A stretch of 64,000 bases of DNA, taken from assembly GCA_900635495.1 (NCBI GenBank), contig LR134136.1, positions 248,001-312,000 on the forward strand. The letters are read 5' to 3'. Within the stretch, counting starts at the first letter, position 1. Each line of letters starts with the position of its first letter. Source of the stretch: Atlantibacter hermannii. Its GTDB lineage: Bacteria > Pseudomonadota > Gammaproteobacteria > Enterobacterales > Enterobacteriaceae. This document shows, piece after piece, positions 45,493 through 54,875 of this stretch. The notes under the pieces were generated by a model. The model searched no databases and was not told where the DNA came from. It saw only the letters and a list, made by a program, of their open reading frames with translations. The position numbers were made by a program, and so were the translations under genes.

Positions 45493-46779
45493 ATGGACGC
45501 GTTCGTTTTACTTTTTACGTTGGGCGTATTATTGGCGGTCGGCATGCCGGTGGCCTTTGCGGTAGGGCTGAGCGCGGTCGTTGGCGCGCTGTATATTGAA
45601 CTGCCGCTGGAAGCGTTAATGATTCAAATCACCAGTGGCGTGAACAAATTCAGCCTGCTGGCGATCCCGTTCTTTATCCTGGCGGGGGCTATTATGGCGG
45701 AAGGCGGCATAGCGCGCCGCCTGGTGAACTTCGCTTATATTTTCGTGGGCTTTATTCGCGGCGGGCTTTCGCTGGTGAATATCGTTGCCTCGACCTTTTT
45801 CGGCGCGATTTCCGGTTCGTCGGTGGCGGATACCGCTTCCATCGGCAGCGTAATGATCCCGGAAATGGAGAGAAAGGGTTATCCACGCGAATACGCGGCG
45901 GCGGTGACCGCCAGCGGCTCGGTGCAGGCGATCCTGATCCCACCCAGCCATAACTCGGTGATTTACTCACTGGCGGCAGGCGGCACGGTGTCGATTGCCA
46001 CGCTGTTTATCGCGGGCGTGCTGCCAGGGTTGCTGCTGGGTGTGGGGTTGATGGTGATGTGCATGGGCTTCGCCCACCGCCGTGGCTATCCGAAAGGCGA
46101 GCGTATCCCGTTCAAACAGGCGCTGAAGATTTTCTTTGACGCGCTCTGGGGCCTGATGACCGTGGTGATCATTATGGGCGGGATCCTGACCGGCGTGTTT
46201 ACCGCAACGGAATCCGCGGCGGTGGCCTGTATCTGGTCGTTCTTCGTGACCATGTTTATCTACCGTGATTACAAGTGGAGCGAGCTGCCGAAGCTGATGT
46301 TCCGCACGGTAAAAACGGTCACTATCGTGATGATCCTTATCGGCTTCGCGGCGGCGTTTGGCGCAGTGATGACCTATATGCAACTGCCGATGCGCATCAC
46401 CGAATTCTTCACCTCGTTGTCGGATAACAAATACGTCATCCTGATGTACCTGAACATCATGCTGCTGCTGGTGGGCACGCTGATGGATATGGCACCGCTG
46501 ATCCTGATCCTTACACCGGTGCTGTTGCCGGTGACCAATATGCTGGGGATCAACCCGGTGCACTTTGGGATGATCATGATGGTGAACCTGGGCATTGGCC
46601 TGGTGACGCCGCCGGTCGGCTCGGTACTGTTCGTGGCGAGCGCCGTGAGTAAGCGCAAAATCGAGGAAGTGGTGCGTTCAATGCTGCCGTTCTACGCCAT
46701 GCTGCTGGTGGTGCTGGCGCTGGTAACCTATGTTCCGGCCATTTCGCTCTGGTTGCCGGGTGTGCTGGGAATGATGTAA
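45493..46779 (+). CDS. TRAP transporter large permease (DctM family)
   Basis: 428 residues, about twelve helices; the sodium-coupled transport subunit. DctM signatures include PFFILAGAIMAEGGIARRLVNFAYIFVGFIRGGLSLVNIVASTFFGAISGSSVADTASIGSVMIPEMERKGY and DMAPLILILTPVLLPVTNMLGINPVHFGMIMMVNLGIGLVTPPVGSVLFV. With the two preceding genes it forms a complete tripartite transporter. It is inserted between tusA and zntA, which are neighbours in E. coli. Confidence 0.94.
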   Translation: MDAFVLLFTLGVLLAVGMPVAFAVGLSAVVGALYIELPLEALMIQITSGVNKFSLLAIPFFILAGAIMAEGGIARRLVNFAYIFVGFIRGGLSLVNIVASTFFGAISGSSVADTASIGSVMIPEMERKGYPREYAAAVTASGSVQAILIPPSHNSVIYSLAAGGTVSIATLFIAGVLPGLLLGVGLMVMCMGFAHRRGYPKGERIPFKQALKIFFDALWGLMTVVIIMGGILTGVFTATESAAVACIWSFFVTMFIYRDYKWSELPKLMFRTVKTVTIVMILIGFAAAFGAVMTYMQLPMRITEFFTSLSDNKYVILMYLNIMLLLVGTLMDMAPLILILTPVLLPVTNMLGINPVHFGMIMMVNLGIGLVTPPVGSVLFVASAVSKRKIEEVVRSMLPFYAMLLVVLALVTYVPAISLWLPGVLGMM

Positions 46780-46814
46780 CAGGGGCGAACAGGTTTATCT
46801 CGACCCTGGCGACT

Positions 46815-46840
46815 GAGCCCGGCATGTGCCGGGCTCTTTT
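46815..46840 (+). terminator. Rho-independent terminator of the TRAP operon
   Basis: GAGCCCGGCA (46815-46824) / TGCCGGGCTC (46827-46836) followed by TTTT. It lies between the convergent dctM-like gene and zntA. Confidence 0.85.
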
Positions 46841-46842
46841 GT

Positions 46843-49065
46843 TTATTTCCTTGCCAAAAGCCTTAACGCATTGGCGGTCACCAGCACCGTCGCGCCGGTA
46901 TCGGCCAGCACTGCCAGCCACAGACCGGTCAGACCGAGCAGCGTCGTGACCAGAAACAGCCCCTTTAAGCCCAGCGCAATGGCGATGTTTTGCCGGATGT
47001 TGGCATGGGTGGCGCGGGCCACGCTAATCATGCCCGCAAGCTCCGTCAGGCGGTTATGGGTGAGGGCGGCGTCGGCGGTTTCCAGCGCCACGTCGGTGCC
47101 GCTGCCCATCGCGATGCCAATCGTCGCTGCCTTCATCGCTGGCGCATCGTTAATGCCGTCGCCGACCATCGCCAGCGGAGCGTGCTGATTAAGTCGGTTC
47201 ACTTCCGCCACCTTATCGGCAGGCAGCAGTCCCGCCCGGAATTCCAGGCCAAGCTCACCGGCAATGGCTGCCGCGGCGCGAGGGTTATCGCCCGTCAGGA
47301 TCACGCCCTGAACGCCGAGCTGCTTCAGGTCCTGAACTGCCCTGAGCGCATCCGGGCGCAGGGTGTCGCGCAACGCCAGCGTGCCCAGCAATTGCTGGTC
47401 GCGCACCAGCGCCACCACGGTCTGGCCCTGCGCTTCCTGCTGTTCCACTGCGGCGTGCGCGGCGGCGTCCAGTATCCCTGCGGGGAGTTTATCCGGCGCG
47501 CTGAGCAGGTAGGTTTCACCTTCAACCCGCGCTTCAATGCCAATACCCGCCAGCGTGCGCTGATTATCGGTAACGGGCAGCGCAATGCCCTGGCGTTTGG
47601 CCTGTTCGACAATCGCCAGCGCTAACGGATGCGTCGAGCCTTGTTCAATCGCGGCCGCCAGGCGCAACAACGTGCTTTCATCGCAATCCGCTGCTGGCGA
47701 GACCGTCGTCACCTGGGGTTTGCCGAGCGTCAGGGTGCCGGTTTTATCAAACGCCACCTGGCGGATTTGCCCAAGCTGCTCCAGCGCCGCGCCGCCTTTG
47801 ATCAGCGCGCCACGGCGGGCAGCGGCGGCAAGACCGGACGTAATCGCTGCGGGTGTGGAAATCACCAGGGCGCACGGACAGCCGATCAGTAATAACGTCA
47901 GCCCCTTATAAATCCACGGTAGCCACGGCATACCCATAAACAGCGGCGGGAGCACGGCAACCAGTAACGCAAAGGCCATGATGGCCGGGGTATAGATACG
48001 GCTGAACCGGTCAATAAAGCGTTCGACAGGCGCGCGGCGCTCTTCAGCTTCTTCAATCAGCCGTAATATCCGGTCAATGGCACTGTCGCCGGGTTCGGAG
48101 AGCACTTCCAGCGTGACAAGCCGGTCAACGCTGGTGGCACCTGCGGCAACGCTGTCGCCCTGGCGACGTTCAACGGGCACCGATTCGCCGGTCAGGGCGC
48201 TTTCATCAAAGCTGGCGAAGGGCGACAGCAGTTTCCCGTCGGCGGGCAGCCTGCCGCCTGCCGCCACTTCGATAACATCGCCGGGATGAAGTTCGCCCAG
48301 CGCGACCGTTTCCCGCTGATCGCCATTGAGACGGGTGGCGGTTTCCGGTTTCAGCGCGATCAATGCACTGACGCCCTGGCGCGCACGGTTTGCTGCCCAG
48401 CCTTCCAGCCGTTCGCCGATTAAAAACAGCACCAGCACCATAGCGGCTTCGGCAGTGGCACCAATGAACAGCGCACCGATGGCGGCAACGCTCATTAAGG
48501 TTTCAATGGCGAACGGATTGCCGCTGCGCATCAGGCGCACGGCCTGACGTGCGATGGGCCACAGGCCGACCAGGGTGGTGGCGATAAACGCCATTTCCCC
48601 GGCCGCAGGATGAAATTGCGCCAGGAGCCAGCTTATCGCCATCAGCCCAATCAGGCCGATGAGCGGGAGGTTTTCACGCCAGGCAAAAGGGCTGACCGGC
48701 GCAGATTGCGGCGCGGAGGTATCAGACAGGGTGTATCCCGCTTTGCGGATCGCCGCTTCAACCTGCTGGCGCACATCGTCAGTGGCATCCACCACGAGCT
48801 TTTCCGTCGCGAACATCACCTGCACCTGGCTGACGCCGCTAATCTGGCGCGCCGCGTTTTCAACTTTGCGGGCGCAGGCCGCGCAGTCCATGCCCTGCAC
48901 ATGCCAGCTGTAACGCTGGTTCGCGCCGGAAGGCAACACCTCGGGTTGAGGCGACGGAGAGGCGCAGCAGGCGTCGCCACAGCAAGGGGCCTGCGCATTC
49001 AGCGGCTTCAGTGTTGATGTCCCGAACGTTGGGACGGTTTTGCCCTTGGGCGTAAGAGTCGGCAT
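46843..49065 (-). CDS. zntA: Zinc/cadmium/lead-exporting P1B-type ATPase ZntA
   Basis: 740 residues. N-terminal Cys-rich segment (APCCGDACCASP) and HMA domain with GMDCAACARKVENAARQ. Then the P-type core: actuator LTGESVP, ion-path CPC in LLIGCPCALVISTPAAI, phosphorylation DKTGTLTLG, nucleotide domain GSTHPLALAI, hinge VGDGINDAPAMKAA. It pumps Zn(II), Cd(II) and Pb(II) out of the cytoplasm. I start at ATG 49065 (MPTLTPKGKTVPTFG). The ZntR operator lies 38 bases upstream. C-terminus ends TANALRLLARK. Confidence 0.97.
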   Translation of the reverse strand: MPTLTPKGKTVPTFGTSTLKPLNAQAPCCGDACCASPSPQPEVLPSGANQRYSWHVQGMDCAACARKVENAARQISGVSQVQVMFATEKLVVDATDDVRQQVEAAIRKAGYTLSDTSAPQSAPVSPFAWRENLPLIGLIGLMAISWLLAQFHPAAGEMAFIATTLVGLWPIARQAVRLMRSGNPFAIETLMSVAAIGALFIGATAEAAMVLVLFLIGERLEGWAANRARQGVSALIALKPETATRLNGDQRETVALGELHPGDVIEVAAGGRLPADGKLLSPFASFDESALTGESVPVERRQGDSVAAGATSVDRLVTLEVLSEPGDSAIDRILRLIEEAEERRAPVERFIDRFSRIYTPAIMAFALLVAVLPPLFMGMPWLPWIYKGLTLLLIGCPCALVISTPAAITSGLAAAARRGALIKGGAALEQLGQIRQVAFDKTGTLTLGKPQVTTVSPAADCDESTLLRLAAAIEQGSTHPLALAIVEQAKRQGIALPVTDNQRTLAGIGIEARVEGETYLLSAPDKLPAGILDAAAHAAVEQQEAQGQTVVALVRDQQLLGTLALRDTLRPDALRAVQDLKQLGVQGVILTGDNPRAAAAIAGELGLEFRAGLLPADKVAEVNRLNQHAPLAMVGDGINDAPAMKAATIGIAMGSGTDVALETADAALTHNRLTELAGMISVARATHANIRQNIAIALGLKGLFLVTTLLGLTGLWLAVLADTGATVLVTANALRLLARK

Positions 49066-49102
49066 GGCACCCTCCGGTAACGATAAATTTCTCATTACCG
49101 GA

Positions 49103-49134
49103 AGGTTACACTCTGGAGTCCACTCCAGAGTCAA
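49103..49134 (-). promoter_or_regulatory. zntA promoter with ZntR operator
   Basis: The perfect inverted repeat ACTCTGGAGT-CC-ACTCCAGAGT (49110-49131) lies between a -35 TTGACT (minus strand, 49129-49134) and a -10 TAACCT (49103-49108) that are 20 bases apart. The overlong spacer with a central dyad is the hallmark of MerR-family, zinc-responsive ZntR promoters. It is nearly the E. coli zntA promoter. Confidence 0.95.
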
Positions 49135-49160
49135 GCCATAGATGCGTTTTTCTGGAAATA

Positions 49161-49787
49161 TTACAGATACAGCGAGCGAACAATCAGAAAATGCCCGGCA
49201 AAGTAGCAGGCCGAGGCGATAGCGTTATCCGCAGTAAAGCGTTTACGGTAATGGCTGCCCAGCCAGACCACATTACTCAGCAGCAGTAGCGCCGCGCCCA
49301 CAAAGGCCGACAGGCTGGTGTCGGTGGGGCGGAAGAACCACAATTCCCCTGCCAGCCACACCATCACCAGCGTCATACCGATGAAGGTACAGATTGGCCA
49401 GCGTAACTCTTCAAGACGTGTCCAGATCACGGCAATCAGCGCCGCGCCGATGATGATGAGCGCCAGCGGCAACGGCCAGAAGAACGAGAGCGTCATCTGA
49501 CTGGCGAAATAGATGGTGTAAAGAAGATGGGATAAGAAAAACGCGCCGATAGCGTACAGCAGACGTTCGCGGGAAAGCAGCGTCAGCGCGTCGCCCACCA
49601 GCGTTGCCAGCAGGCCGGCGACCACCAGGTAACCCAGCGCTTCGAACATCGGCGCCTGCCACGCCAGCAGCAGCAGTAACAGCAGCGTAACCGGTTTAAA
49701 AACCCAACGTTGCCATGCGGGGCCGCGATAGGAGGCATCCACATACAACCAGGCGGAGAAACAGACAGCAATAAACGACCAAAGCAT
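49161..49787 (-). CDS. yhhN: YhhN-family inner-membrane protein (TMEM86-like)
   Basis: 208 residues, eight hydrophobic segments: MLWSFIAVCFSAWLYVDASYRGPAWQRWVFKPVTLLLLLLLAWQ... A match to E. coli YhhN, of the YhhN/TMEM86 family that includes eukaryotic lysoplasmalogenases; the bacterial role is uncertain. Divergent from yhhM, and 96 bases upstream of the zntA start on the same strand but separated by the ZntR promoter. Confidence 0.93.
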   Translation of the reverse strand: MLWSFIAVCFSAWLYVDASYRGPAWQRWVFKPVTLLLLLLLAWQAPMFEALGYLVVAGLLATLVGDALTLLSRERLLYAIGAFFLSHLLYTIYFASQMTLSFFWPLPLALIIIGAALIAVIWTRLEELRWPICTFIGMTLVMVWLAGELWFFRPTDTSLSAFVGAALLLLSNVVWLGSHYRKRFTADNAIASACYFAGHFLIVRSLYL

Positions 49788-49928
49788 GATAAGTCCCTGA
49801 TTCAGTTATTGTAACGCGCACCCGTTGTACGCGGCTCTGTCTTTCAGTCTAGTGTCCCGCCGGGGCAGATGACAATGCTTATCAAGCCAGAGTATTCTAA
49901 AAAGCGCCTCAACAATGAGAATGCCGTA

Positions 49929-50288
49929 ATGAGTAAAATCCCACTTTTCCTGATAGTTATCATCGCGATAATCGTCATTGCCGCCTCTTTTCGCTTTGTG
50001 CAACAGCGCCGGGAAAATGCCAGTAATGACGCCGCGCCCGTGCTGCAAAAACAGGTTGAGGTGACCAGTAAACGCGAAAAACCGGCCAACGATCGCCGTT
50101 CGCGCCAGCGCGACGTGACTCCCGCAGGCGACGAGATGCGCTATGAAGCTCGTTTTAAACCGCAGCAGGGTGGGCTGGAGATGACGTTCCGGCTTGACGC
50201 CGCGGCGTATCATCAACTGACGGTGGGTGAGAAAGGCGTGCTGTATGTTCAGGGAACGCGATTTGTGCGTTTCGAGGCGCAGCCGTAG
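49929..50288 (+). CDS. yhhM: YhhM, small single-pass membrane protein (DUF2500)
   Basis: 119 residues: N-terminal membrane helix MSKIPLFLIVIIAIIVIAASF, then a soluble domain (NDRRSRQRDVTPAGDEMRYEARFKPQQGGLEMTFRLDAAAYHQLTVGEKGVLYVQGTRFVRFEAQP). It matches YhhM; function unknown. I chose the ATG at 49929, which gives the E. coli length. It converges on yhhL. Confidence 0.93.
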   Translation: MSKIPLFLIVIIAIIVIAASFRFVQQRRENASNDAAPVLQKQVEVTSKREKPANDRRSRQRDVTPAGDEMRYEARFKPQQGGLEMTFRLDAAAYHQLTVGEKGVLYVQGTRFVRFEAQP

Positions 50289-50304
50289 CCGCACCTGGGT
50301 GTCA

Positions 50305-50571
50305 TTACTTTAATTTTTGCCTTTTCTGCCAGGCCAGCAGTTCGAAAACGCCAAACAGAAAAATACGGAACTGCTCCGGCTTACCCATCGGCGGCGCATC
50401 TTTCGGTTGCGTGGCTTTTAGCATGGCCAGTTGCAACCCATGCATCAGCACCATAAAGATCAGCGCCACGTTGACGAAAATATTGAGCGGACGCGGGAAG
50501 GGTTGGATTAGATTCAAAATCAAAAACCCCCACACGCACAGCATCAGCAGCCGTCCCAGATTAATCAGCAT
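50305..50571 (-). CDS. yhhL: YhhL, small inner-membrane protein (DUF1145)
   Basis: 88 residues with two or three hydrophobic helices: MLINLGRLLMLCVWGFLILNLIQPFPRPLNIFVNVALIFMVLMHGLQLAML. The C-terminus FRIFLFGVFELLAWQKRQKLK matches E. coli YhhL. ATG at 50571 overlaps the rsmD end by 11 bases, so the two are translationally coupled. Function unknown. Confidence 0.93.
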   Translation of the reverse strand: MLINLGRLLMLCVWGFLILNLIQPFPRPLNIFVNVALIFMVLMHGLQLAMLKATQPKDAPPMGKPEQFRIFLFGVFELLAWQKRQKLK

Positions 50572-51157
50572 CTCTCGCTCCTTGCGATTCACGTAAATAA
50601 AGGCGATAGGCCACCTGGCCTGCCACTTTTTCCCGGTGCAAATGCCAGCTTGCCGGGACTGACGGCATCCCGTTTTCCACTTCGCTTTCAACGTAGATCA
50701 GCGCGTCATCCGCGAGCCAGCCGTTTTTCTCCAGCAGGTTCAGCGTTTCGTCGAGCAGGCCTTTGCGAAACGGCGGATCGACGAACACGATGTCGTGCGG
50801 CGTACCGGTTTGATTAAGGTAGTTCAGGGTATTGGTATTAACCACTTGCACGTTGGCGGCTTTCAGGGTCGCCAGATTTTTTTGCAGTTGCTGCGCCACG
50901 GCGCGTTCCATTTCCAGCAGTGTGGCATGTGCGGCGTAGCGGGAGAGCGACTCAAGGCCTAATGCGCCACTGCCTGCGAAGCAGTCAAGACAACGTGCGT
51001 CCACCATGTGCGGTGCCAGCCAGTTGAACAGCGTTTCGCGCACCCGATCGGTGGTGGGGCGCAGGCCGGGGCTGTCGGTTACCGGGAGTTTCCGGCCTCG
51101 CCATTGGCCGCCGATGATACGAATCTGGCCGCTGCCAGAAGAGCTGGGTTTCTTCAT
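50561..51157 (-). CDS. rsmD: 16S rRNA (guanine-966 N2)-methyltransferase RsmD
   Basis: 198 residues. SAM-binding motif CLDCFAGSGALGLESLSRYA and catalytic IVFVDPPFRKGLLDE (the (N/D)PPF motif of N-methyltransferases). RIIGGQWRGRKLPVTDSPGLRPTTDRVRETLFNWL is the RNA-binding start. It methylates G966 of 16S rRNA in 30S assembly. I chose ATG 51157 (MKKPSSSGSGQIR), three codons inside the longest ORF. Divergent from ftsY, as in E. coli. Confidence 0.96.
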   Translation of the reverse strand: MKKPSSSGSGQIRIIGGQWRGRKLPVTDSPGLRPTTDRVRETLFNWLAPHMVDARCLDCFAGSGALGLESLSRYAAHATLLEMERAVAQQLQKNLATLKAANVQVVNTNTLNYLNQTGTPHDIVFVDPPFRKGLLDETLNLLEKNGWLADDALIYVESEVENGMPSVPASWHLHREKVAGQVAYRLYLRESQGARDAD

Positions 51158-51350
51158 GCTGTTCACTGCGCTTAATCATTTGGCCTGCTATTCTAGCGGC
51201 GCAGGCCGCCAGGTGAAACCTCAATCCGTCGGCGTGATGCGCTGACGGGAAAGTGATAGAATAACGTATTCATTCGTAAAAAATTTAGCGCCCGCGCTGT
51301 GATTGCGCGGGGATGCTGCCAGGATTCAACAGCGAGGGGTGTAGTCGCCA

Positions 51351-52901
51351 ATGGCAAAAGATAAAAAAAGGGGCTTTTTTTCCTGGCTGGGTTTCGGCCA
51401 AAAAGAGCAGGAGCCGGACGTTGAACAGCAGCAGGTAACAGAGCGGGACGTTCAGAATCAGGTTACCGAACTGCCGCCGGAAAGCGTCGACGAGCCGATC
51501 GCGAAGGCTGACGCGCCAGAGGCTGAGGCACAATCGCCGGTAGCTGAAGACGTGGAATCCTCAGCTCCTCATACCCTTGACGAATCCGAGGCGTTCGCTG
51601 AAGAAGTGGTGGAAATCAGCGAGCAGCAGGCAAACCAGGTTGTTGAAGACGCGCCTGCGGCACCGCAGACCGTTGCCGATGAGGTCGTCGACCATATAGA
51701 ACAGGTCATCGCCGAATCGGAGCGCAATGAGCCCGTCCAGCAGGCAGAAACCAATATTGAGCACGAGACACTGCCGCTGCCGGAAGAGGTTGCGGAACAT
51801 GATATCGAGCCTGAAGAGTGGCAGGCCGAGCACGAACTGCAGGTCGCAGACGAGCCGGAAATCAGCGATGAGGAACTGGAAGCGCAGGCGCTGGCGGCAA
51901 ACCAGCTGGCGCAGGAATCCGATGACGATGTGGAACAGGCCGCGCCTGACGTGGCGATGCCGGTACAGGAGAAGCCCACCAAAGAGGGCTTCTTCGCCCG
52001 CCTTAAGCGCAGCCTGATTAAAACCAAAGAAAATCTCGGTTCCGGATTTATCAGTCTGTTCCGCGGTAAAAAAATCGATGATGATCTGTTTGAAGAACTG
52101 GAAGAGCAGTTGCTGATTGCCGATGTGGGCGTGGAAACGACCCGCAGAATCATCACCAACCTCACCGAAGGGGCCAGCCGCAAGCAGTTACGCGACGCAG
52201 AAGCGTTATATGGCCTGCTGAAAGAAGAGATGGGTGAAATCCTCGCCAAAGTAGACGAACCGCTGAATATCGAAGGCAAAACGCCGTTCGTTATCCTGAT
52301 GGTCGGCGTTAACGGCGTAGGGAAAACCACCACTATCGGCAAACTGGCGCGCCAGTTTGAGCAGCAGGGCAAATCGGTCATGCTGGCGGCGGGCGATACC
52401 TTCCGTGCCGCGGCGGTGGAGCAGCTCCAGGTGTGGGGCCAGCGCAATAACATTCCGGTGGTGGCACAGCATACCGGCGCCGATTCCGCTTCCGTTATTT
52501 TCGATGCCATTCAGGCGGCGAAAGCGCGCAATGTCGATGTATTGATTGCAGATACCGCCGGGCGTTTGCAAAATAAATCGCATCTGATGGAAGAGCTGAA
52601 GAAAATCGTCCGCGTGATGAAAAAGCTCGACGAAGATGCGCCCCATGAGATTATGCTGACGATCGACGCCAGCACCGGGCAGAATGCCATCAGCCAGGCC
52701 AAACTGTTCCATGAGGCCGTGGGCCTGACGGGGATCACCCTGACGAAGCTTGACGGCACCGCTAAAGGGGGCGTGATTTTCTCTGTAGCGGACCAGTTCG
52801 GGATCCCGATTCGCTATATCGGCGTTGGCGAACAAATTTCTGATTTGCGCCCGTTTAATGCGGGTGACTTTATAGAGGCACTTTTTGCCCGAGAGGATTA
52901 A
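51351..52901 (+). CDS. ftsY: Signal recognition particle receptor FtsY
   Basis: 516 residues, slightly longer than E. coli's 497 because of the acidic A-domain. It begins MAKDKKRGFFSWLGFGQKEQE (membrane-targeting basic helix), then a long Glu-rich linker to about 210. NG domain: GTPase P-loop VGVNGVGKTTTIGKLA, DTFRAAAVEQL, IADTAGRLQNKSHLMEELKKI, TKLDGTAKGG. It docks SRP-ribosome complexes at the membrane. First gene of ftsYEX, 3 bases before ftsE. Confidence 0.98.
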   Translation: MAKDKKRGFFSWLGFGQKEQEPDVEQQQVTERDVQNQVTELPPESVDEPIAKADAPEAEAQSPVAEDVESSAPHTLDESEAFAEEVVEISEQQANQVVEDAPAAPQTVADEVVDHIEQVIAESERNEPVQQAETNIEHETLPLPEEVAEHDIEPEEWQAEHELQVADEPEISDEELEAQALAANQLAQESDDDVEQAAPDVAMPVQEKPTKEGFFARLKRSLIKTKENLGSGFISLFRGKKIDDDLFEELEEQLLIADVGVETTRRIITNLTEGASRKQLRDAEALYGLLKEEMGEILAKVDEPLNIEGKTPFVILMVGVNGVGKTTTIGKLARQFEQQGKSVMLAAGDTFRAAAVEQLQVWGQRNNIPVVAQHTGADSASVIFDAIQAAKARNVDVLIADTAGRLQNKSHLMEELKKIVRVMKKLDEDAPHEIMLTIDASTGQNAISQAKLFHEAVGLTGITLTKLDGTAKGGVIFSVADQFGIPIRYIGVGEQISDLRPFNAGDFIEALFARED

Positions 52902-52903
52902 CA

Positions 52904-53572
52904 ATGATTCGCTTTGAACAGGTCAGCAAAGCCTATCTTGGTGGGAGACAGGCTCTGCAAGGGGTGACCTTTCACCTGCAACCTGGCGAGATGGCGTTTC
53001 TTACCGGCCATTCCGGTGCCGGTAAGAGTACGTTGCTTAAGCTTATCTGCGGCATTGAACGGCCCAGCGCCGGGCAGATTTATTTTGCCGGTCATGAGAT
53101 CAGCCGCCTGAAAAATCGTGAAGTGCCGTTTCTGCGTCGCCAGATTGGTATGATCTTCCAGGATCACCATTTGCTGATGGACCGAACCGTATTCGATAAC
53201 GTTGCGATCCCGCTGATCATTGCGGGCGCCAGTAGCGAGGATATCCGCCGTCGCGTCAGCGCGGCGCTGGATAAAGTCGGCCTGCTGGATAAGGCGAAAA
53301 GCTTCCCGATCCAGCTTTCCGGCGGTGAGCAGCAACGTGTAGGCATCGCCCGTGCCGTGGTCAACAAGCCTGCGGTTTTGCTGGCGGATGAACCGACCGG
53401 TAACCTCGATGAAGCGCTGTCGGAAGGGATTTTGCGCCTGTTTGAAGAGTTCAACCGCGTGGGCGTAACCGTACTGATGGCTACGCATGACATGGGGCTG
53501 ATTTCCCGTCGTCATTATCCAATGTTGACCCTGAGTGATGGTCATTTGCATGGAGGCCGACCCGGTGAATAA
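52904..53572 (+). CDS. ftsE: Cell-division ABC ATPase FtsE
   Basis: 222 residues. Walker A GHSGAGKSTLLKLIC, signature LSGGEQQRVGIARAVV, Walker B VLLADEPTGNLDE, switch His in LMATHDMGLIS. With FtsX it forms the complex that activates EnvC/AmiA-B peptidoglycan hydrolases at the septum. Its end overlaps the ftsX start by 8 bases. Confidence 0.98.
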   Translation: MIRFEQVSKAYLGGRQALQGVTFHLQPGEMAFLTGHSGAGKSTLLKLICGIERPSAGQIYFAGHEISRLKNREVPFLRRQIGMIFQDHHLLMDRTVFDNVAIPLIIAGASSEDIRRRVSAALDKVGLLDKAKSFPIQLSGGEQQRVGIARAVVNKPAVLLADEPTGNLDEALSEGILRLFEEFNRVGVTVLMATHDMGLISRRHYPMLTLSDGHLHGGRPGE

Positions 53573-54621
53573 ACGTGATGCGCTGAATGAGATGAGGCGC
53601 TTTGGTAATAAGCTCAGCGGTTTTACCCGGCAGAAAATGGGCTCAGACGGCAACCGGCAGCAGCCTAAACGCGCAAAAAGCCAACCGCCAAAGGCGAAAT
53701 CCCGCAAAGGCGGCGTGAATGAACAATTCCGCTATGCCTGGAATGGCGCGCTGCAGGATCTGAAAAGCAAGCCGTTCGCGACCTTTCTGACCATCATGGT
53801 TATCGCCATTTCGCTGACGCTGCCGAGCGTCTGCTACATGGTTTATAAAAACGTTAATCAGGCGGCGACCCAGTATTATCCCTCGCCGCAGATCACCGTT
53901 TACCTCGACAAAGCGCTGGATGACGATGCGGCCCAGCGGGTGGTCGGTCAGCTTCAGGCGGAGCCGGGCGTTGAAAAAGTGAATTACCTGTCGCGGGAAG
54001 AAGCGCTGGGTGAGTTCCGCAACTGGTCTGGTTTTGGCGGCGCATTAGATATGCTCGAAGAGAACCCGCTGCCCGCCGTGGCGGTTATTGTGCCGAAACT
54101 GGATTTTCAGGGTACCGAAGCGCTTAACACGCTGCGCGATCGCGTTACGCGGGTGCAGGGCGTGGATGAAGTGCGCATGGACGACAGCTGGTTCGCCCGT
54201 CTGTCTGCATTGACCGGGCTGGTGGGGCGCGTTGCGGCCATGATCGGCGTTCTGATGGTGGCGGCCGTGTTCCTGGTGATCGGCAACAGCGTACGGTTAA
54301 GCATCTTCGCGCGCCGTGACACCATTAACGTGCAAAAACTGATTGGCGCAACCGACGGATTTATTCTGCGGCCGTTCCTTTATGGCGGTGCCCTGCTTGG
54401 TTTTAGCGGCGCATTTTTGTCACTGATTCTTTCAGAAATCCTGGTGATGCGGCTCTCTTCCGCCGTCACCGATGTGGCGCGGGTATTCGGCACGTCCTTT
54501 GATCTCAATGGGTTATTGTTTGATGAGTGCCTGTTGTTGCTGCTGGTATGCTCAATGATCGGGCTGGTTAGCTGCCTGGCTCGCCACCGTGCAACATTTA
54601 CGTCACTTTACCCCGGACTAA
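53565..54621 (+). CDS. ftsX: Cell-division membrane protein FtsX (one frameshift near 3' end)
   Basis: 351 residues after correction. GTG start at 53565 (NKRDALNEMRRFG) with GGAGG 8 bases upstream, overlapping ftsE. Basic N-terminus, TM1 (PFATFLTIMVIAISLTLPSVCYMVY), periplasmic EnvC-binding domain, and three C-terminal helices (IGVLMVAAVFLVIGNSVRLS, GGALLGFSGAFLSLILSEI, ECLLLLLVCSMIG). One extra G in the run 54561-54563 spoils the last 20 residues; removing it gives WLAAWLATVQHLRHFTPD with stop at 54619-54621, as in the family. FtsX is near-essential, so this is best read as a sequencing error. Confidence 0.96.
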
Positions 54622-54641
54622 AAAAAGTTTGATATACTTCT

Positions 54642-54670
54642 CCCCTGCAACGCGTTCCCGTCTGCAGGGG
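54642..54670 (+). terminator. Hairpin between ftsX and rpoH
   Basis: CCCCTGCA (54642-54649) / TGCAGGGG (54663-54670) with a 13-base loop, 20 bases after the corrected ftsX stop. No T-run follows, so it is probably a partial terminator or an mRNA-processing structure in the rpoH leader. Confidence 0.5.
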
Positions 54671-54747
54671 AAAGTCCCCATTTACCCTGCCTCGCTTTTT
54701 CATGGTGTTGTCACACTCTGTGTGTAAAATGTTCACATATCGACAGG

Positions 54748-54775
54748 GAACTTGTGGATAAAATCACTGTCTGAA
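54748..54775 (+). promoter_or_regulatory. Sigma-E (RpoE) promoter P3 of rpoH with overlapping DnaA box
   Basis: GAACTT (54748-54753), 16 bases, TCTGAA (54770-54775) match the sigma-E consensus and correspond to E. coli rpoH P3, used at high temperature. TGTGGATAA (54753-54761), a perfect DnaA box in reverse orientation, overlaps the spacer; DnaA is known to repress rpoH P3/P4. The leader to the rpoH ATG is about 95 nt. Confidence 0.85.
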
Positions 54776-54875
54776 AAAAGAGTGAATGATATTCTCGTTG
54801 CTCATAAGAACTGGCCCGTTTGTTGCCTGATGGGGACAACGCCAGGCCAGTACGAAAATGATTGAGAGGATTTGA

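Noticed and set aside
54720..54747. CRP site in the rpoH leader (TGTGT...TCACA)
   Set aside because: The half-sites are one base too far apart (spacer 7 instead of 6); resemblance is not enough to call.
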